Origin: Valencia hispanica
Taxonomy: Eukaryota > Chordata > Actinopteri > Cyprinodontiformes > Valenciidae
Assembly: GCA_963556495.2 (NCBI GenBank)
Contig: OY747712.1
Coordinates: 31,020,235-31,084,234, forward strand
Direction of reading: 5' to 3'
Length of the DNA: 64,000 nt
Made by a program: the position numbers and the translations under genes. The notes under the pieces are model-generated. The model was given only the letters and a program-made list of their open reading frames with translations, had not been told where the DNA came from and ran no database searches. Positions 34,091 through 47,250 of the stretch are shown one piece after another (position 1 is the stretch's first letter; each line of letters opens with the position of its first letter).

Positions 34091-35480
34091 TATAAGGGTC
34101 ACAAACCTGATAAAATTCTGATTGATACAATACCTAAGTCGTATCTATTAATACATAATTATTAATAATAAACATGCATATTTTGGTTGTTTTAAGTTGC
34201 ATATGAACTGTGTGCTAATTAATTGACTGTTAAACTGAGAGGATCGTGAGTACATCCTGAATTTCTGCACATTGTGCTCTTTGTGCTCATCGTGCCACTC
34301 TGGACACTGAACTGGAACAAATCAAATTCATACATTTAGCATATTAATGAAGCCAAATATCAGACATCTCCTCCCCTCTGCGCTTGCATTTGAGCACGGC
34401 TGATTTATTGTGGATGTGCTTTTTCAAAGCAAGAGTTAGCTAATTCCTCGGGGGCGAGTGCCCTTCCTGTCACACTGATCAAAGACTTTCCCTTGATATG
34501 AGCATAAACTGCTCCATGCCCCATCACCATCAATGTCTGCACATGAGTGTGAGTTTGTGTGTTTGCACAGCCAAATGTGTGTGTGTGTGTGTGTGTGTGT
34601 CGGTGTGTGTGTGTCTGAATGTGTGAGGTGAGGTAGAAATGCTGAGTTTGTGTCTATGTGTGTTTCCATCCCCCATCAGCAGAGGCTGTATTACGCATTG
34701 TTGTTGGCATGGCCTACATGCTTATCCAAGCATGCAGCAGTGTGGTACAGTACACACGTCTTCCCATCCCCACTGCACTCCCCTGTCTTGTCCGCGGGCC
34801 CGCTTCATTTACGTTGGCTACTGAATTAATCCCAGTTAACTGTCACATTAACTCAAATCTGTTGGCCTGCTTTGTCAACAGCATAAACTAGCCTCAGTAC
34901 TGATATTGTAGATTATTTTTTGCTTTGCCACACTCTGCACGCATCAATGTATGTAGGATAGCCAAAGCTGCGTCTATGAAAAGACCTCTGTCTTATCAGA
35001 GAAACAAACGGCTCGTTTTTAAAGCTGTGTGTTGCCTTGCATTAACCTGACCTGCAGGTTTCTACTGAATCACAGTGCCAAATGTGGGTGCTGGTGTTCA
35101 GTGTTCTTGTATCTGTTCATGCTTTCATATGTACACGTATATTTGGAATTCAGTTCTGTGCGAAAGTTTTGAGCCACTTATAAATTCTTCGTATTGTTCT
35201 TCGAAAGAGCTTACTTGTTATCTATTTAAGTGGTCTTTTCATTTGCTTTCTCATCTCGAGGCAGTATATTGTGAATTTTAGGCTGCTAAAGTCTAAAAAA
35301 GTTATAAAATGGAGAAAGTGTGGGACAAATTATGAAAGATCATATCTTTAAGAGGCAGGAAAGAAATATAGCATAGATTTGTGAGACCTGTCAGCTCCTT
35401 CCAGTCAGGACAGAAAACATTGTTAGTTACTGCAACTTCTCCTGTAAAGGCCAACGTTTATTTTCTCAGTTCATGTTTTG
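34091..35480. other. Spacer with a possible conserved block and GT repeat
   Basis: About 34200-34440 lacks low complexity and contains homeodomain-like words (gctaattaattgac, tagcatattaatgaag). No exon is supported. A GT microsatellite lies at 34576-34614. Confidence 0.3.
34576..34614. repeat. (GT)n microsatellite
   Basis: GT dinucleotide run with one CG interruption. Confidence 0.9.
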
Positions 35481-35492
35481 TCAGCTTGTGCC

Positions 35493-35518
35493 TGTTTGTT
35501 TGTTTGTTTGTTTGTTTT
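35493..35518. repeat. (TTTG)n microsatellite
   Basis: About six tetranucleotide units. Confidence 0.9.
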
Positions 35519-35539
35519 AAATTTGTATTTTACAGTTTT

Positions 35540-35700
35540 GTTACCGAACTGTATCAAGCGTAGCTGTTCCTGGATTCAAATCCATGCCAGAGTCTTTCTC
35601 TGTAGAGTTTTCATGTTCCTCCTGTGCATGTGTGGGTTCTCTCTGGGTAGTAATTGGTTTCCTGGTCCACAAACATGTATATTAGGTTTATTGTGGTGTG
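35540..35700 (+). mobile_element. tRNA-derived SINE, decayed
   Basis: The B-box-like tggattcaaatcc is followed by the body tgcatgtgtgggttctctctgg and ttggtttcctggtccacaaac. It is the same family as the reverse copies at 43370-43645 and 49695-49978. Confidence 0.65.
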
Positions 35701-35989
35701 TGTCTTGCATTAAATTTTAAGTTTTCTTCGTGTAATTTTTTATGTATTCTGTAAAACACTTTGAATTGCCTTCTGTATCACTGGTGCATCTAAATAAACT
35801 TGCCTTAACAAAGACCTGACACAAGACCAGGGATGTGTAGACCTACCATCCTTTAGGTGATGATTTTCTTCCTGGTAGGTTTTCAACAAACAAACACAAA
35901 CATATTTCTAAAATACAATATCTGTGACTTTTAAGCTGTGATGTTGTACCAAAGGTACCTTGCAGTATAAAACCAAATCACATGCTCTG

Positions 35990-36840
35990 AACATCTCTTA
36001 GAGCACTCTTCAAGCAAAAATCTAAATAGTGCCACACAAATGCAAACCTATCAAGACATGGCTGTCGACATAAACTGACAGATCAAGGAAGGAGCACAAT
36101 AATCAAAGAAGCAGCCTAGAAACCAATGTCAACTCTGGAGGAGCTGCAGAGATCCATAGCTCAAAAAAGAGTCTAATAAGAAACACATTCCTGAAAGACA
36201 GATTTAAGAAGTGTATAGGGACACACATAAATAATTTTAGTGCAACAAAAATTTGCTTGCAATTCAGGCAGGACACACCGACCCCACAGTGAAACTTGGA
36301 GCTGGTAGATTCATGCTGTAGGAATGCTTTTCGTCAGGTGTGAGAGGGAAACTGGTCAGACTTCATGGAAAGATGGATTTAAATACAGAGCAGATCAATC
36401 CTGGAGGAAACAACCCTAAACACACGAGCAGGGTTACAATGGAACGGTTCAGATCGACACATGTTCATGTGCTAGAACGACCCTATCAAAGTCAGGCCAA
36501 ACTCCAATTGAGAATTTGTGACATGATCTGAAAAGTGATGCTCATACATGCGTTCCATCCAGTTTCCATCCAGAATAAGCAAAAGTTTTAGTCTGTGGAA
36601 ACATCCCCCCTCTTTGAACTTGTAGCATTTATAGAAGCAAATTGTGACTCTACAATTGACTCAGATTGGCTAAATATTTACAAAGGCCACCGATTTATAT
36701 AAACAAGAACATTTGAGAAATCATGTGGTATTCATCTTTCACTAACTGTCTACTACTTTATGTTGGTCTACTACATAAAATCACAACTAAATGCATCCAA
36801 GTTAGTGGTCGTAATGTAAAAATGTGAAAAAGTATAGCTG
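35990..36840 (+). mobile_element. Decayed Tc1-type transposon
   Basis: Tc1 order is preserved: gcaaacctatcaagacatgg (HTH), atgtcaactctggaggagct, caggacacaccgaccccaca, ctggtcagacttcatggaaa, aacaaccctaaacacacgag (DNDPKH region), and ttcatgtgctagaacgaccc (EWPSQ region). The right side has the terminal-repeat region with tgttggtctactacataaaa. Many indels; no usable frame. Confidence 0.75.
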
Positions 36841-39600
36841 ATGAGAAGAAAAAGACAAAGATAAGGAAGTGTGCGATTACTTTTCTTTGACATCTGCAAC
36901 AAATGACATGTGCTGGGGGGGTGAACAACAGTCCGCTGCACTGGTTATCAACCACTTGAACAAATCCATCCCTCTATCCACTGATCTTCAGATTTACTCC
37001 GGTAAATAACAACTCCATTTCCATCCTTGTCTCTGTATCTTTTGTTGAGCATCTTGTTTCTTCCTGCCCATTTACAATGGATATGATGCAGAATCCGTGT
37101 GAGAGGTGCACCAAGTGGGTGCCACAAGAGAGCGCATCCCCCTCTCACATGTCTTATCCTAATCCTCAGTCCCTGTCCAAGAAAGGGCCTCCCTTTCACT
37201 CGCCTGCCCCAAAGCCTCTTTTTCGTGACCTCTCTGTGTCTACCTCAAAACTCTCTCCCACGGCCAGGATCCATGCATGCTAACGCACAGAAGCACACAT
37301 GTGCATTTTCGCCTATAGTCAGAAGCCACATGACTGGAGAGTTGTCCATGTTTGTACAACGTTTCATTTTAACCCCCACCTAAAGAAAAGCCAAGCCTGG
37401 GTCAGAACAAATTTGCTCCAAACTGTGTAATGGAGGATGTTTAATGCCAGGATCTACAGAACTGACACAGCCTCTTACTATATGTTTTTGCCTGAAGGTG
37501 GAAGCAGATTTACTGCCAGGCTGACTAACACAGCTGCTAGGGGAGCATGTCTCTCGTTAAAGGAATTGTCCTCAATAGAGATGGACGTTTGGCAGCATGT
37601 TACATAACTGACTGGGGATCATCTCCAGGCGGTGTGGGTGTTGGGATTTGGTGTGTCAGTGTGTGTGTATGTCTAAGAGAGTGAGCGGGTGAAAGTTGTT
37701 TTCATTGGGCTGGGGTAAGCGGCTCAGAGCGGTTCAAATAAACTCAAATAGACTCAAATACACTTTTGATTTTTACTACAAAATGGTTCACCATCCTGCT
37801 GTTCTATAATATGAAACCAAACCACATCAGTTTATTACAGACATGTAATGCCTTTCACGTGTTATTTTTTTTAAATCGTGAGTTGTGCAGTAGCACAGAA
37901 TACTAGTATGATCCACATGTTCTTTATCAGTAACCGGTCATTTGCAACCTCTTTTCACTGCAATATCTTAGAAATATGTGCAAAGAGTGTTTTTCTCTGA
38001 GTTTGTTAAATAAAGTGCATGAATGGGAATCATGTTATGTAAATGACACCATGCCGATCTAGAATCTATATCAAATATAGCTTGACACCCATATAACTTC
38101 AAATTACTGTGAACTGACATAACCTACTGCCTACTCAGAACATTGATTTCTTGTTTTTAATACACTCTGCACAAAAGATCAAACTTACACCTAACTGTCC
38201 TATTTCGTGCTTTTATTTATTTATTTCATTTAATTTTTCTCTCTTGATTGCATTATATGGTGTAGCGCAAAAACAGCAAAGCAAGAACCAAACACAGCAG
38301 CTCCCATGACAATACCAATGAAACATCATCCAAATAAAACCCAGCAATATATTAAAAATTGAAGTCCATGTTTCAGTAATTTTGAATAGTACTCACTTGA
38401 AGACTGATGAGAGAAGAATATAAAAAGCTACGTAAATACATATTTCTGCTTTGTACATGTCTTACATTGGCACATTCAGGAAGGACATGAAAGAGAGGGC
38501 TGACCGGAAGGGGAGGAGACTAGGATTTGCGGGGACTACTGTCCCCTACAGGTTTGGCATGCTTATGAATGTGCTTAAAAATACAGTTGTTCGGTAAGTT
38601 GTGGACATAGTTTTTTTTTTTTCAAACGAGGTGGGGAGGATATTTGTTTGTTTTTTTTAAAACCTGGCTATGTGTGTACATGAGAGACACCAGAGTCAAA
38701 AATGCAGATGAGGCGAAGTCCACTATTAAAGCAACCTGGATTTCTTTAACACTTCAGCAGACCCACAGGCTGATAACATCCTCTCTGCCATGCTGCATGT
38801 AGACAGTAATGCATGCAGAAGGACCCAAGAAAGGACCCAAGAAAAGAAATGTAAACACTTTTTGTTGGGGGGGACTTTATATATGGAATAAAAATAACAC
38901 ATTAAAGCAAAGGGAGATGGAAGTTCAGAGAAAGATAGATGGGTATCACATCAAACAGGCAGAATTTAGCATTGTTAGATCTCCATAATCAATGTTAGAA
39001 ATGTCTTCGATGTTTAGAGGTATTGACAATGAATCAGAAACTGCTTCTGTTTCGATAAAATGCTCGCTGTTTGAGTAAAATTCAATGCGAAAAGTGAAGA
39101 TCTGAGCAGGCCTTCAGCTAGTCTGTGTTTCAGCTTAGCAGTAAGATTTTCTTCTGGAAAGAAATCTACACACACTTCCTAAAGAGTGACTCTAATCCCA
39201 CATATTGTGAACATATCGCTCTGCTCTCTGCACTTGGAGCACAGAGGCTCTCTGTCTGTGCTGCATTCAGGGATTTTGTCTTGGCTTGGTCTCCGCCTGG
39301 TGTGACCCCACCCCTGGTAAATACAGGGTTGGAGGTTTTCTCCGTGGATAAAAATACACCAGTCTCTTTGCAAAGCGAGTGAAAGGCAGATGGGGAAAAA
39401 CTAATCTTTTTTCTTGTGCTCAGGAAGCTTTAGATTTACACTCTGCCACACTGGTTCTCTTTTTTTTCTTCCTATTCTTCTTTTTACAGATTGTAAATAT
39501 TTAAAATCCTTAAGAAAAAGCTGACAGAGAATCAGAAAGTTCATGTTTAACTAGTGAACGCAAAGTGTTCTGAGTGGTACAACTTTGTGTTCTGGAAATG
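36841..39600. other. Spacer upstream of TICAM1
   Basis: No gene is supported. Frames at 37077-37383 on the + strand lack known motifs. A purine-rich patch lies at about 38485-38530. Distal TICAM1 regulatory sequence may be included but is not identifiable by eye. Confidence 0.35.
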
Positions 39601-39829
39601 CCAAAGACAGTAAATCATTTTTGTCCCTCTTGAACTGCCGTACTTCACTCAGTGTGACATCAGCATTCTGTTGTTTAGGTTCGCTTCAAGCTGACAGAGT
39701 CCTACAACTGCATAGGTAGATTCTCATTCATAGGCCGGACTTCAAAAGCCTACAGAGATCCAAGGAGAACCTCTAGTAGTTTTGAGAGACCCATCTGAGT
39801 AGTAAGAGCTTCTTCTTAAGAAAAAGAAA

Positions 39830-39839
39830 ATGCTGTACT
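39830..39839 (+). promoter_or_regulatory. ISRE-like motif near TICAM1 first exon
   Basis: gaaaaagaaa fits the IRF-binding pattern GAAANNGAAA. It lies about 70 bp before the proposed exon 1 end. TICAM1 acts upstream of IRF3, so interferon feedback would make sense, but a single A-rich 10-mer can occur by chance. Confidence 0.2.
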
Positions 39840-39921
39840 TAGAAGGACATTACTCTCTGTCTGACTTCCTTGTTTGAAATAAAAGCAGATCTGTTATCAT
39901 GGCTCCAGTGAAACCCTGCCG

Positions 39922-40085
39922 GTGAGTAATTACTGGATTATGATCACGTTGACATTCAGGAAATTGCACAAGGAGTTGATCTGTTTCTATTTATTGGCCC
40001 CTTTTTTAGACCTTTGAACTCTTTTGAGCAATATATATATACAGTATATATGTCATCTCATTTGTGTTTTCATATTTCTTCAAAG
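39922..40085 (+). other. TICAM1: Proposed TICAM1 5' UTR intron
   Basis: Donor: ctgccg then gtgagt at 39922. Acceptor: a T-rich stretch ending cttcaaag at 40085. The intron would be 164 bp. An alternative acceptor is at 40008-40009. In mammals TICAM1 has a non-coding first exon and a single coding exon, which fits. Not proven without transcript data. Confidence 0.5.
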
Positions 40086-40220
40086 AAACAAGCATACCCA
40101 GGAAACTAAGCCTCTCATCAGTTGGATAACATACTAATAATCTGAAGAAAACGCAGTTGGAGACTCAAATGTGATCCCGTTGACTCTTTGCCCAAAACCA
40201 GTTGGGACCTAAGCCTTAGA

Positions 40221-42012
<1,792 letters not shown>

Positions 42013-42338
42013 GTTTTCTGAACACTAAAGATGTGTTGGGCTTTCACTCCAAATCTGCTCTCAACCTTGCATACAATACAAGGGACAAATCAGCAGTTCT
42101 ATGTACTACATCTTAAGACTCATTTTGACTCAAAGGATAGACTAATCCTATGTTACAATACAGCTAAAGACTGCCACCTACCGACGGAAATTGGATGTAC
42201 CGTCTCAGATCGACCCAGCTGTACGAACTCTGTTTGGACACCAGAGGCCTCTGCCGTTCCACTTTTCTCATTGCTTTTCACAGGATGAAGCGCCCTGATA
42301 ATGTCATTTTAGTGTAGGTGCAGAAAATATTGTTACAA

Positions 42339-42344
42339 AATAAA
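42339..42344 (+). promoter_or_regulatory. TICAM1 polyadenylation signal (proposed)
   Basis: AATAAA 445 bp after the stop codon, followed by a T/G-rich stretch (tgtttgcaaaatg, gtatgtttggtttgtc). It is the first canonical hexamer downstream of the gene. Confidence 0.55.
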
Positions 42345-43369
42345 TGTTTGCAAAATGAGGGCCCCTGAGTATGTTTGGTTTGTCATGTGAGAAGAAGGTA
42401 CAACAGTTTGACACATCTGTAGCTAAAAAAAAACATGTTTTGATCTGTGGTTCAGAATGTTTTAAAGGAAACCGTTTTTAGGTATATCCAAACAATATCT
42501 ATGCATTCAATGATCTACACGTGTTGGAATGAAAACTGTCTGCTGATATTAGCAGTAACATTACAATGCAATAATACGAACATCATATGCAGCTAAAAAC
42601 CATGTTTCCTAACCATCTTTTTGTATACTTTTATTCAACCAGAAGTCCTTTTGAGATCATACATCTGTTTTTACAAGGGGGATCTTAGAATCCCCATCAA
42701 ATAATTGTTATCTGTCACACCACATATAATCAAAAAAGCAAAAGCCAGGGAAGTAAGAGCATCTCCACCTCTCAGATAACATATGTCCAGATCCCTTTTT
42801 ATCTACTCAAAAGAAAAAGTGAGAAGATAGTATTTTATGCATTTTCAGGGGAATTCTTGCTGCTAAATTTGGACTTAATGGGATATAGCAAGATTGTAAC
42901 TAGAAAAGTATTCAGACTTCTTTTGACAAAGGATTCAACACATATTTAAAATAGGACTGGAGTAATACTCCACAATGTTATTAAAAGAAAAGCATATTAG
43001 ATAGGCACACCTGTATAGCACAAAACCATTATAAGCCTGTGGTGAAGCAAAGCTCATACTTCCATTTCAGCAACTTTAAATTCCCCTATGAGGCTTCTAA
43101 TTATTCTGAAGTGGAGGAAGACTGATACCATCACCCATCTGGATGTGGTCAGTAATTCCAGCAACCGAGAATGTTCCACCATTTGGGAGCTGAATAACAG
43201 CGAAGCCGCAGCGCAGTCCAATCGTCGATTCATGGAGGTGGAAACCTCGTGAGGTGTAGGTGACTCCCAGGAGCATGTGTTTGATTAGAACTGACCTAAA
43301 TAAGAATGTAGTCGGGTTTAAAATTTCATGCAAGCCTTGACAGAAAGAGGAAGATCCATATATTGTTTT
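42345..43369. other. Spacer with a common fish repeat fragment
   Basis: About 42635-42715 (ttattcaaccagaagtcc, ttttgagatcat, tttttacaagggggatctt) resembles a widespread fish interspersed repeat. The remainder is unassigned. Confidence 0.4.
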
Positions 43370-43645
43370 GGCTGGTGCCTATCTCCAGCAGGTAAGGTAT
43401 ACCCTGGAAAGGATGCCAGTCCATCACAGAGACTCAACCATGCACACACAGACATTCCCACCTAAAGACAATTTAGACAGACAGGTTTACTTTACAATCA
43501 TATTTTTGGACTTTGAGAGAAAGATGGAATTCCCAGTGAGAACCCATGCATGCACTGGAAGGACATGAAAACTAATGTGGAAAGACCACACGCCCGGATT
43601 TGAACCCAGGACCTTCTTGCTGCTAATTGCACCACCGTGCAGTCT
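43370..43645 (-). mobile_element. tRNA-derived SINE, near complete
   Basis: On the minus strand it starts gcacggtggtgcaattagca (A-box side) and has the B box gggttcaaatccggg. The body follows with catgcatgggttctcactgg and gacagacaggtttac-type sequence, ending near ctggtgcctatctccagcag read on the plus strand. This is the abundant fish family with heads derived from a tRNA gene. Moved by LINE enzymes. Confidence 0.75.
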
Positions 43646-44029
43646 GAAAGAGAAACAATTCCTGCAGTAATGATGAGTAGCAGATAAGGAAGAGCAAAAA
43701 TTAGAAAAAAAAATTCAGTTCGATTTTTGAAAAGTCTTGACTAAAAACTGTCCAACGTTGTGTTAAAAGTTTGACAAAGGAGTACGCTTTTGAAAACAAG
43801 CTAATTTAAAGTAACATTTATAATACAGTGGGAAATCTCAACTGGTAAACATGGAAATATTCTTGTAAATCATGTTTATCTGAGCAATACTTTAGGATCA
43901 ACAAAGTGACCAATTAGAGCAGCTTGGACCTTTGCAGGAACTTTAATGAGTATGCAGAATGATTCAGACTGGAGGTGACAACAGAATATGGGCTTGTATG
44001 CGGTTTCTTGGATTATTGCTCTTCTTATC
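43646..44029. other. Spacer, nothing recognised
   Basis: AT-rich; no supported feature. Confidence 0.4.
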
Positions 44030-44420
44030 CAGCATGTCGGTTCAGATGGATGGCCAGGTCTTGCTAGGTTTCTATCTGGGCTTTACTCTTTCTATTTGCA
44101 AGTGACGGATTGGACAGTGCTCCACAAGTTGTTCTGAGTTCAGGATGTTATTTTATAATCTAACCCTGCTTTAAGCTTCTCAACAACTTTCTCCCTGACC
44201 TGTCTGCTGTGTTCCTTGGTCTCCGTGATGCTTTGTTCACTAACATTCTCTAACAAACCTCTGAAGGCCTCCACAGAACTGCAGGATTTATTTTTTATTA
44301 CTACAAAGGTGACTTTTGAAGAGAATTGAATTTTATTTTAGAAATTTGGGGATCTTATGTGACAAAACAAAATAAAATAAAAAGCATATGGGGTATGATT
44401 ATGAATATGTGTCAAAGGCC
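44030..44420 (-). mobile_element. Tc1-type transposon, 5' end only
   Basis: On the plus strand it carries the reverse of the transposase N-terminal region: ctccctgacctgtctgctgt, ggtctccgtgatgctttgtt, taacattctctaacaaacct. Then comes a terminal repeat ending near tgtcaaaggccttgg. The core and the other end are missing. Confidence 0.7.
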
Positions 44421-45119
44421 TTGGATAGTAAAACTATCAGAACATTGTTAATATTAGAGCATTTGAGTTTATTCTAGAAGATACATTCAATACTGTTTAT
44501 CCTGTAAATTAAATAATCACTGATGATGAAGTGGCACAAGAAACAAGAATGCTGTTAAATGTTAACAATATGTAGGAAATTAGATGCATTTTCTGTGAGG
44601 GAAATGATGTATCTTCATGGGAAATAATCTTTGAGTTTCTCTCTTAGCTGAAGCTTTATTTTAATTCTTTTCCATTTATTTATCTAGTACCAAAAATACA
44701 TCTCAGCTCCAATTTATAATTAGTTAGTTTAAAATACAACCCAATCATACAGCAACGTTCAGATACAGGTTGAAAGAAATTTAAAAAATTAAATGTTGGA
44801 ACAACTGTTTGTATGCTCAATGGTGGATATGCTTGAATTTTTGTTTTTGTTGCTTTTATTATTATTATTTTGTTGTTGTTGTTTTATTAAGATATAGATA
44901 TTTTTTGTCTGTAATCAGAGGCTTATATATTTAATGCCAACTGGTTAAAAAATGATGTATGAGTGATGTAATATTCCTTTAAATCTGTCCAATTACTGCG
45001 TTACAGGGGTCCATTCTTTGGGATTTTTCTCATGTATTTCACTATGGAAACATCTGGGATTGAGTCAGCAGCCATACTGCCGCTAGTTTGTATTACATTG
45101 TGATGACTCCTGACAGGAC
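44421..45119. other. Spacer upstream of CAMSAP2 promoter
   Basis: AT-rich sequence with a short (ATT)n/(GTT)n patch near 44860-44885. No gene supported. Confidence 0.4.
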
Positions 45120-45137
45120 TAAGCTGGGTGGGTGGAT

Positions 45138-45149
45138 CGCGCATGCGCA
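45138..45149 (+). promoter_or_regulatory. NRF1 binding motif
   Basis: cgcgcatgcgca matches the palindromic NRF1 consensus YGCGCAYGCGCR at every position. It lies about 560 bp before the CAMSAP2 start codon, at the left edge of the CpG island. NRF1 typically activates CpG-island promoters. Confidence 0.7.
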
Positions 45150-45556
45150 CTGCACCTCATCCACTGATCAGTGCGGCAGGAAAAGCGCAGAGAGGAGGGG
45201 GAGGAGGAGGAGATGAAAACAGTTAAGAAGAGGGAAAAAGAAGAATACGGACTTAATCAGATCGGGGTTTATTTTATTTTATTTTTTATAACCGTGGGGA
45301 GGATCCTGTAGCTTTGCTCCTCGAGCCACACAGATTACCAGTCGTCTTGAAACCTGAGGATAAAAATGTCCGGGAATCTTCTTCAGGAATCCTGCCACTA
45401 AACTGCGCCGCGCTGTCACGATTTAAGGCTTAAGGTGGTAAAACTGAACATGAGTCTCATTTAACAGATCAGGGGCCCAAATCAAGCACATAGCAGCCAA
45501 GCTTAAAGTTTCCCCCCTGAATATTTTCTCTTACTTTAATTAGCAGAAAGGGATTT

Positions 45557-45573
45557 CCCCCCCCCCCCCCCCC
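45557..45573. repeat. Poly-C tract (17 C)
   Basis: Seventeen C, then A, five C and a T run. Located in the proposed CAMSAP2 5' UTR; likely to cause sequencing errors or length variation. Confidence 0.9.
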
Positions 45574-45699
45574 ACCCCCTTTTTTTTCTTTAGCTACTAC
45601 ATTGAATTCCTCTGGACGGGATGTCATCCGCATTCAGGAGGAGCTCCTCCGGCTGACTGAGCCTCCAGCAGCAGACGGACACCGACGCGCAGACGGACG

Positions 45700-45838
45700 A
45701 TGGGAGATGCGGCAGAGGACAGAGGGATGAGACGCACGTTCATCGTCCCTGCCATCAAGAGCTTCGACCACTACGACTTCACCAGGGCCAAGATCTCTTG
45801 CAGCCTGACGTGGCTGGTGGCCAAGGCTTTCGGCTCGG
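45700..45838 (+). CDS. CAMSAP2: CAMSAP2 exon 1 (first coding exon)
   Basis: Encodes 46 residues plus one base: MGDAAEDRGMRRTFIVPAIK, then FDHYDFTRAKISCSLTWLVA and KAFGS. The MGDAA start and RTFIVPAIKxFDHYDF block fit CAMSAP2 better than CAMSAP1 or CAMSAP3. The start has A at -3 and G at +4. The exon ends with phase 1 at a gtaggt donor (45839). CAMSAP2 binds and stabilises non-centrosomal microtubule minus ends. Its CH domain, coiled coils and CKK domain are encoded beyond exon 2 and outside this window. Neighbouring TICAM1 is 3.8 kb upstream on the same strand and functionally unrelated. Confidence 0.93.
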
Positions 45839-46329
45839 GTAGGTGGCGCCTCCTCTGCGCTTTTAATTCAGAGGAGAAGAGTGGGAAACATCGCCGAAGA
45901 TAATCAACGAACGTGTGATAATGTGGCGTGCTGGTGCGAGGTGTTTTGTAAACAGCCTCGTGCAATCAGGCTCTCGCTGTGGCAGACAAACGCAGTAAAA
46001 CAAACATTTTGCCTAACAACAAGCTGCTTCCTGGGGAGCAAACTGCAGTCCACACATGCAGCAATACTACAAGTTTCTTATTTATACAGCTAATAACTAA
46101 AATAGCTGTTCTTGGCTTTTCCTAGCATTGGTTTGTCTTCCTATAAGTTGGTTAATGTTCATAGTTCATCCTATCAGGGTTGTTGGTTTACTCTTTGTTG
46201 CCTGCTGCTAATTATGCCATGTAAGGTCAAACATTTAGTCCCACTCCGAGTACAGTTTGATGGCTGTTTGAACATATATAGATACAGGTATAAATATATC
46301 TATGAATAGTGATATTTAGTGTATTTCAC

Positions 46330-47250
46330 AGGGCTTTGATGTGATAGATTAACATCATCTAGTGCAGTGGAAGGAAACTTTATGCATTTTTGCCCTTTCT
46401 TGGCAAAACAGCTCAGGCTCAGTCAAATTGGATTCTCTGAACTTCAAATGTCCCGTGTGTCACAAATTGGACATTTGATTTAGCTCTGGACTTTGACTGG
46501 GCCACTTTAATACAAGTATATGCTTTGATGTAAACCATTCCATTGTAACTCTGGTTGCATGTTTTATGGTCGTTGTCCTAGAGGTTTTTGCAGCCTCCAA
46601 AAGGTTTTCGTTCAGTGTGGCCATGTATTCAGCTCCATCCATCAGGGCTGACAAGCTTTACTGTCTTTGATGTAGAAAACCATCTTCCCAGCATGATGCT
46701 GCCACCATGAGAATAGGGATGATGTGCAGTGTTAGTTTTTTTTTTGCCATACAGTATTGTCAATGTTGGCCAAAAAAAACAAACAATTTGGCCCATTTGA
46801 TCTGTCCAAAGCTTCATTTTCCACATGTTTACTATGTCCCCTATATGGCGTGTGGAAAATTGACTTTATTTCAACATGGACTGCCTTCTTGCAACCCTCC
46901 CATAAAGGTCAGATTTGTGGAGTTCAAAACTGATAGTTTTCCTGTCAATAGACTCTCCCATTTGAGCTGTGGATTTCAGCAGCTCCTCTAGAATTTCACC
47001 AATCTTCCTACCTGCTTTTCTGAATATTGCAGTCACTGCCCAGCCTGTTAGTTTAGGTGGACATCCATGTCTTGATAGTCTTGCAGTTGTGCCATACTGT
47101 TTCCCTCTTTTCTGATTTGCCTCATGGATTAAACAGTGTTCTGAGAGATGTCAACATTTTGAGATATTGTTTTACATCCTAACGTCCCACAGAAAGCTTT
47201 TGGATTTAGGGTTATAACATTCATGCAAATTCAGATTTTTCTGTCATAAA
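46330..47250 (-). mobile_element. Decayed Tc1-type transposon
   Basis: Plus-strand text has ctcaggctcagtcaaattgg, gctctggactttgactgggc, taaaccattccattgtaac, cagcatgatgctgccaccat and agtttaggtggacatccatg, in the order of a reversed Tc1 transposase. Reverse frames retain HILVLKWPSQSPELNQ (46460-46654) and TNTAHHPYSHGGSIMLG (46629-46826). The catalytic NPIEN has become NQMSN and other blocks are broken. Confidence 0.8.

Larger units (their letters stand above)
45120..45860 (+). promoter_or_regulatory. CAMSAP2: CAMSAP2 CpG-rich promoter and 5' UTR
   Basis: CpG density rises sharply from gatcgcgcatgcgcactgc to the end of exon 1. There is no obvious TATA box, in line with a housekeeping-type promoter. 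The 5' leader contains at least two short upstream ATG frames (near 45449 and 45621) that stop before the main start. A 17-base C run sits at 45557-45573. Confidence 0.7.

Noticed and set aside
40188..40220. Upstream extension of the TICAM1 frame by 11 codons
   Set aside because: It begins at TTG, not ATG, and the conserved N-terminus starts at the ATG at 40221.
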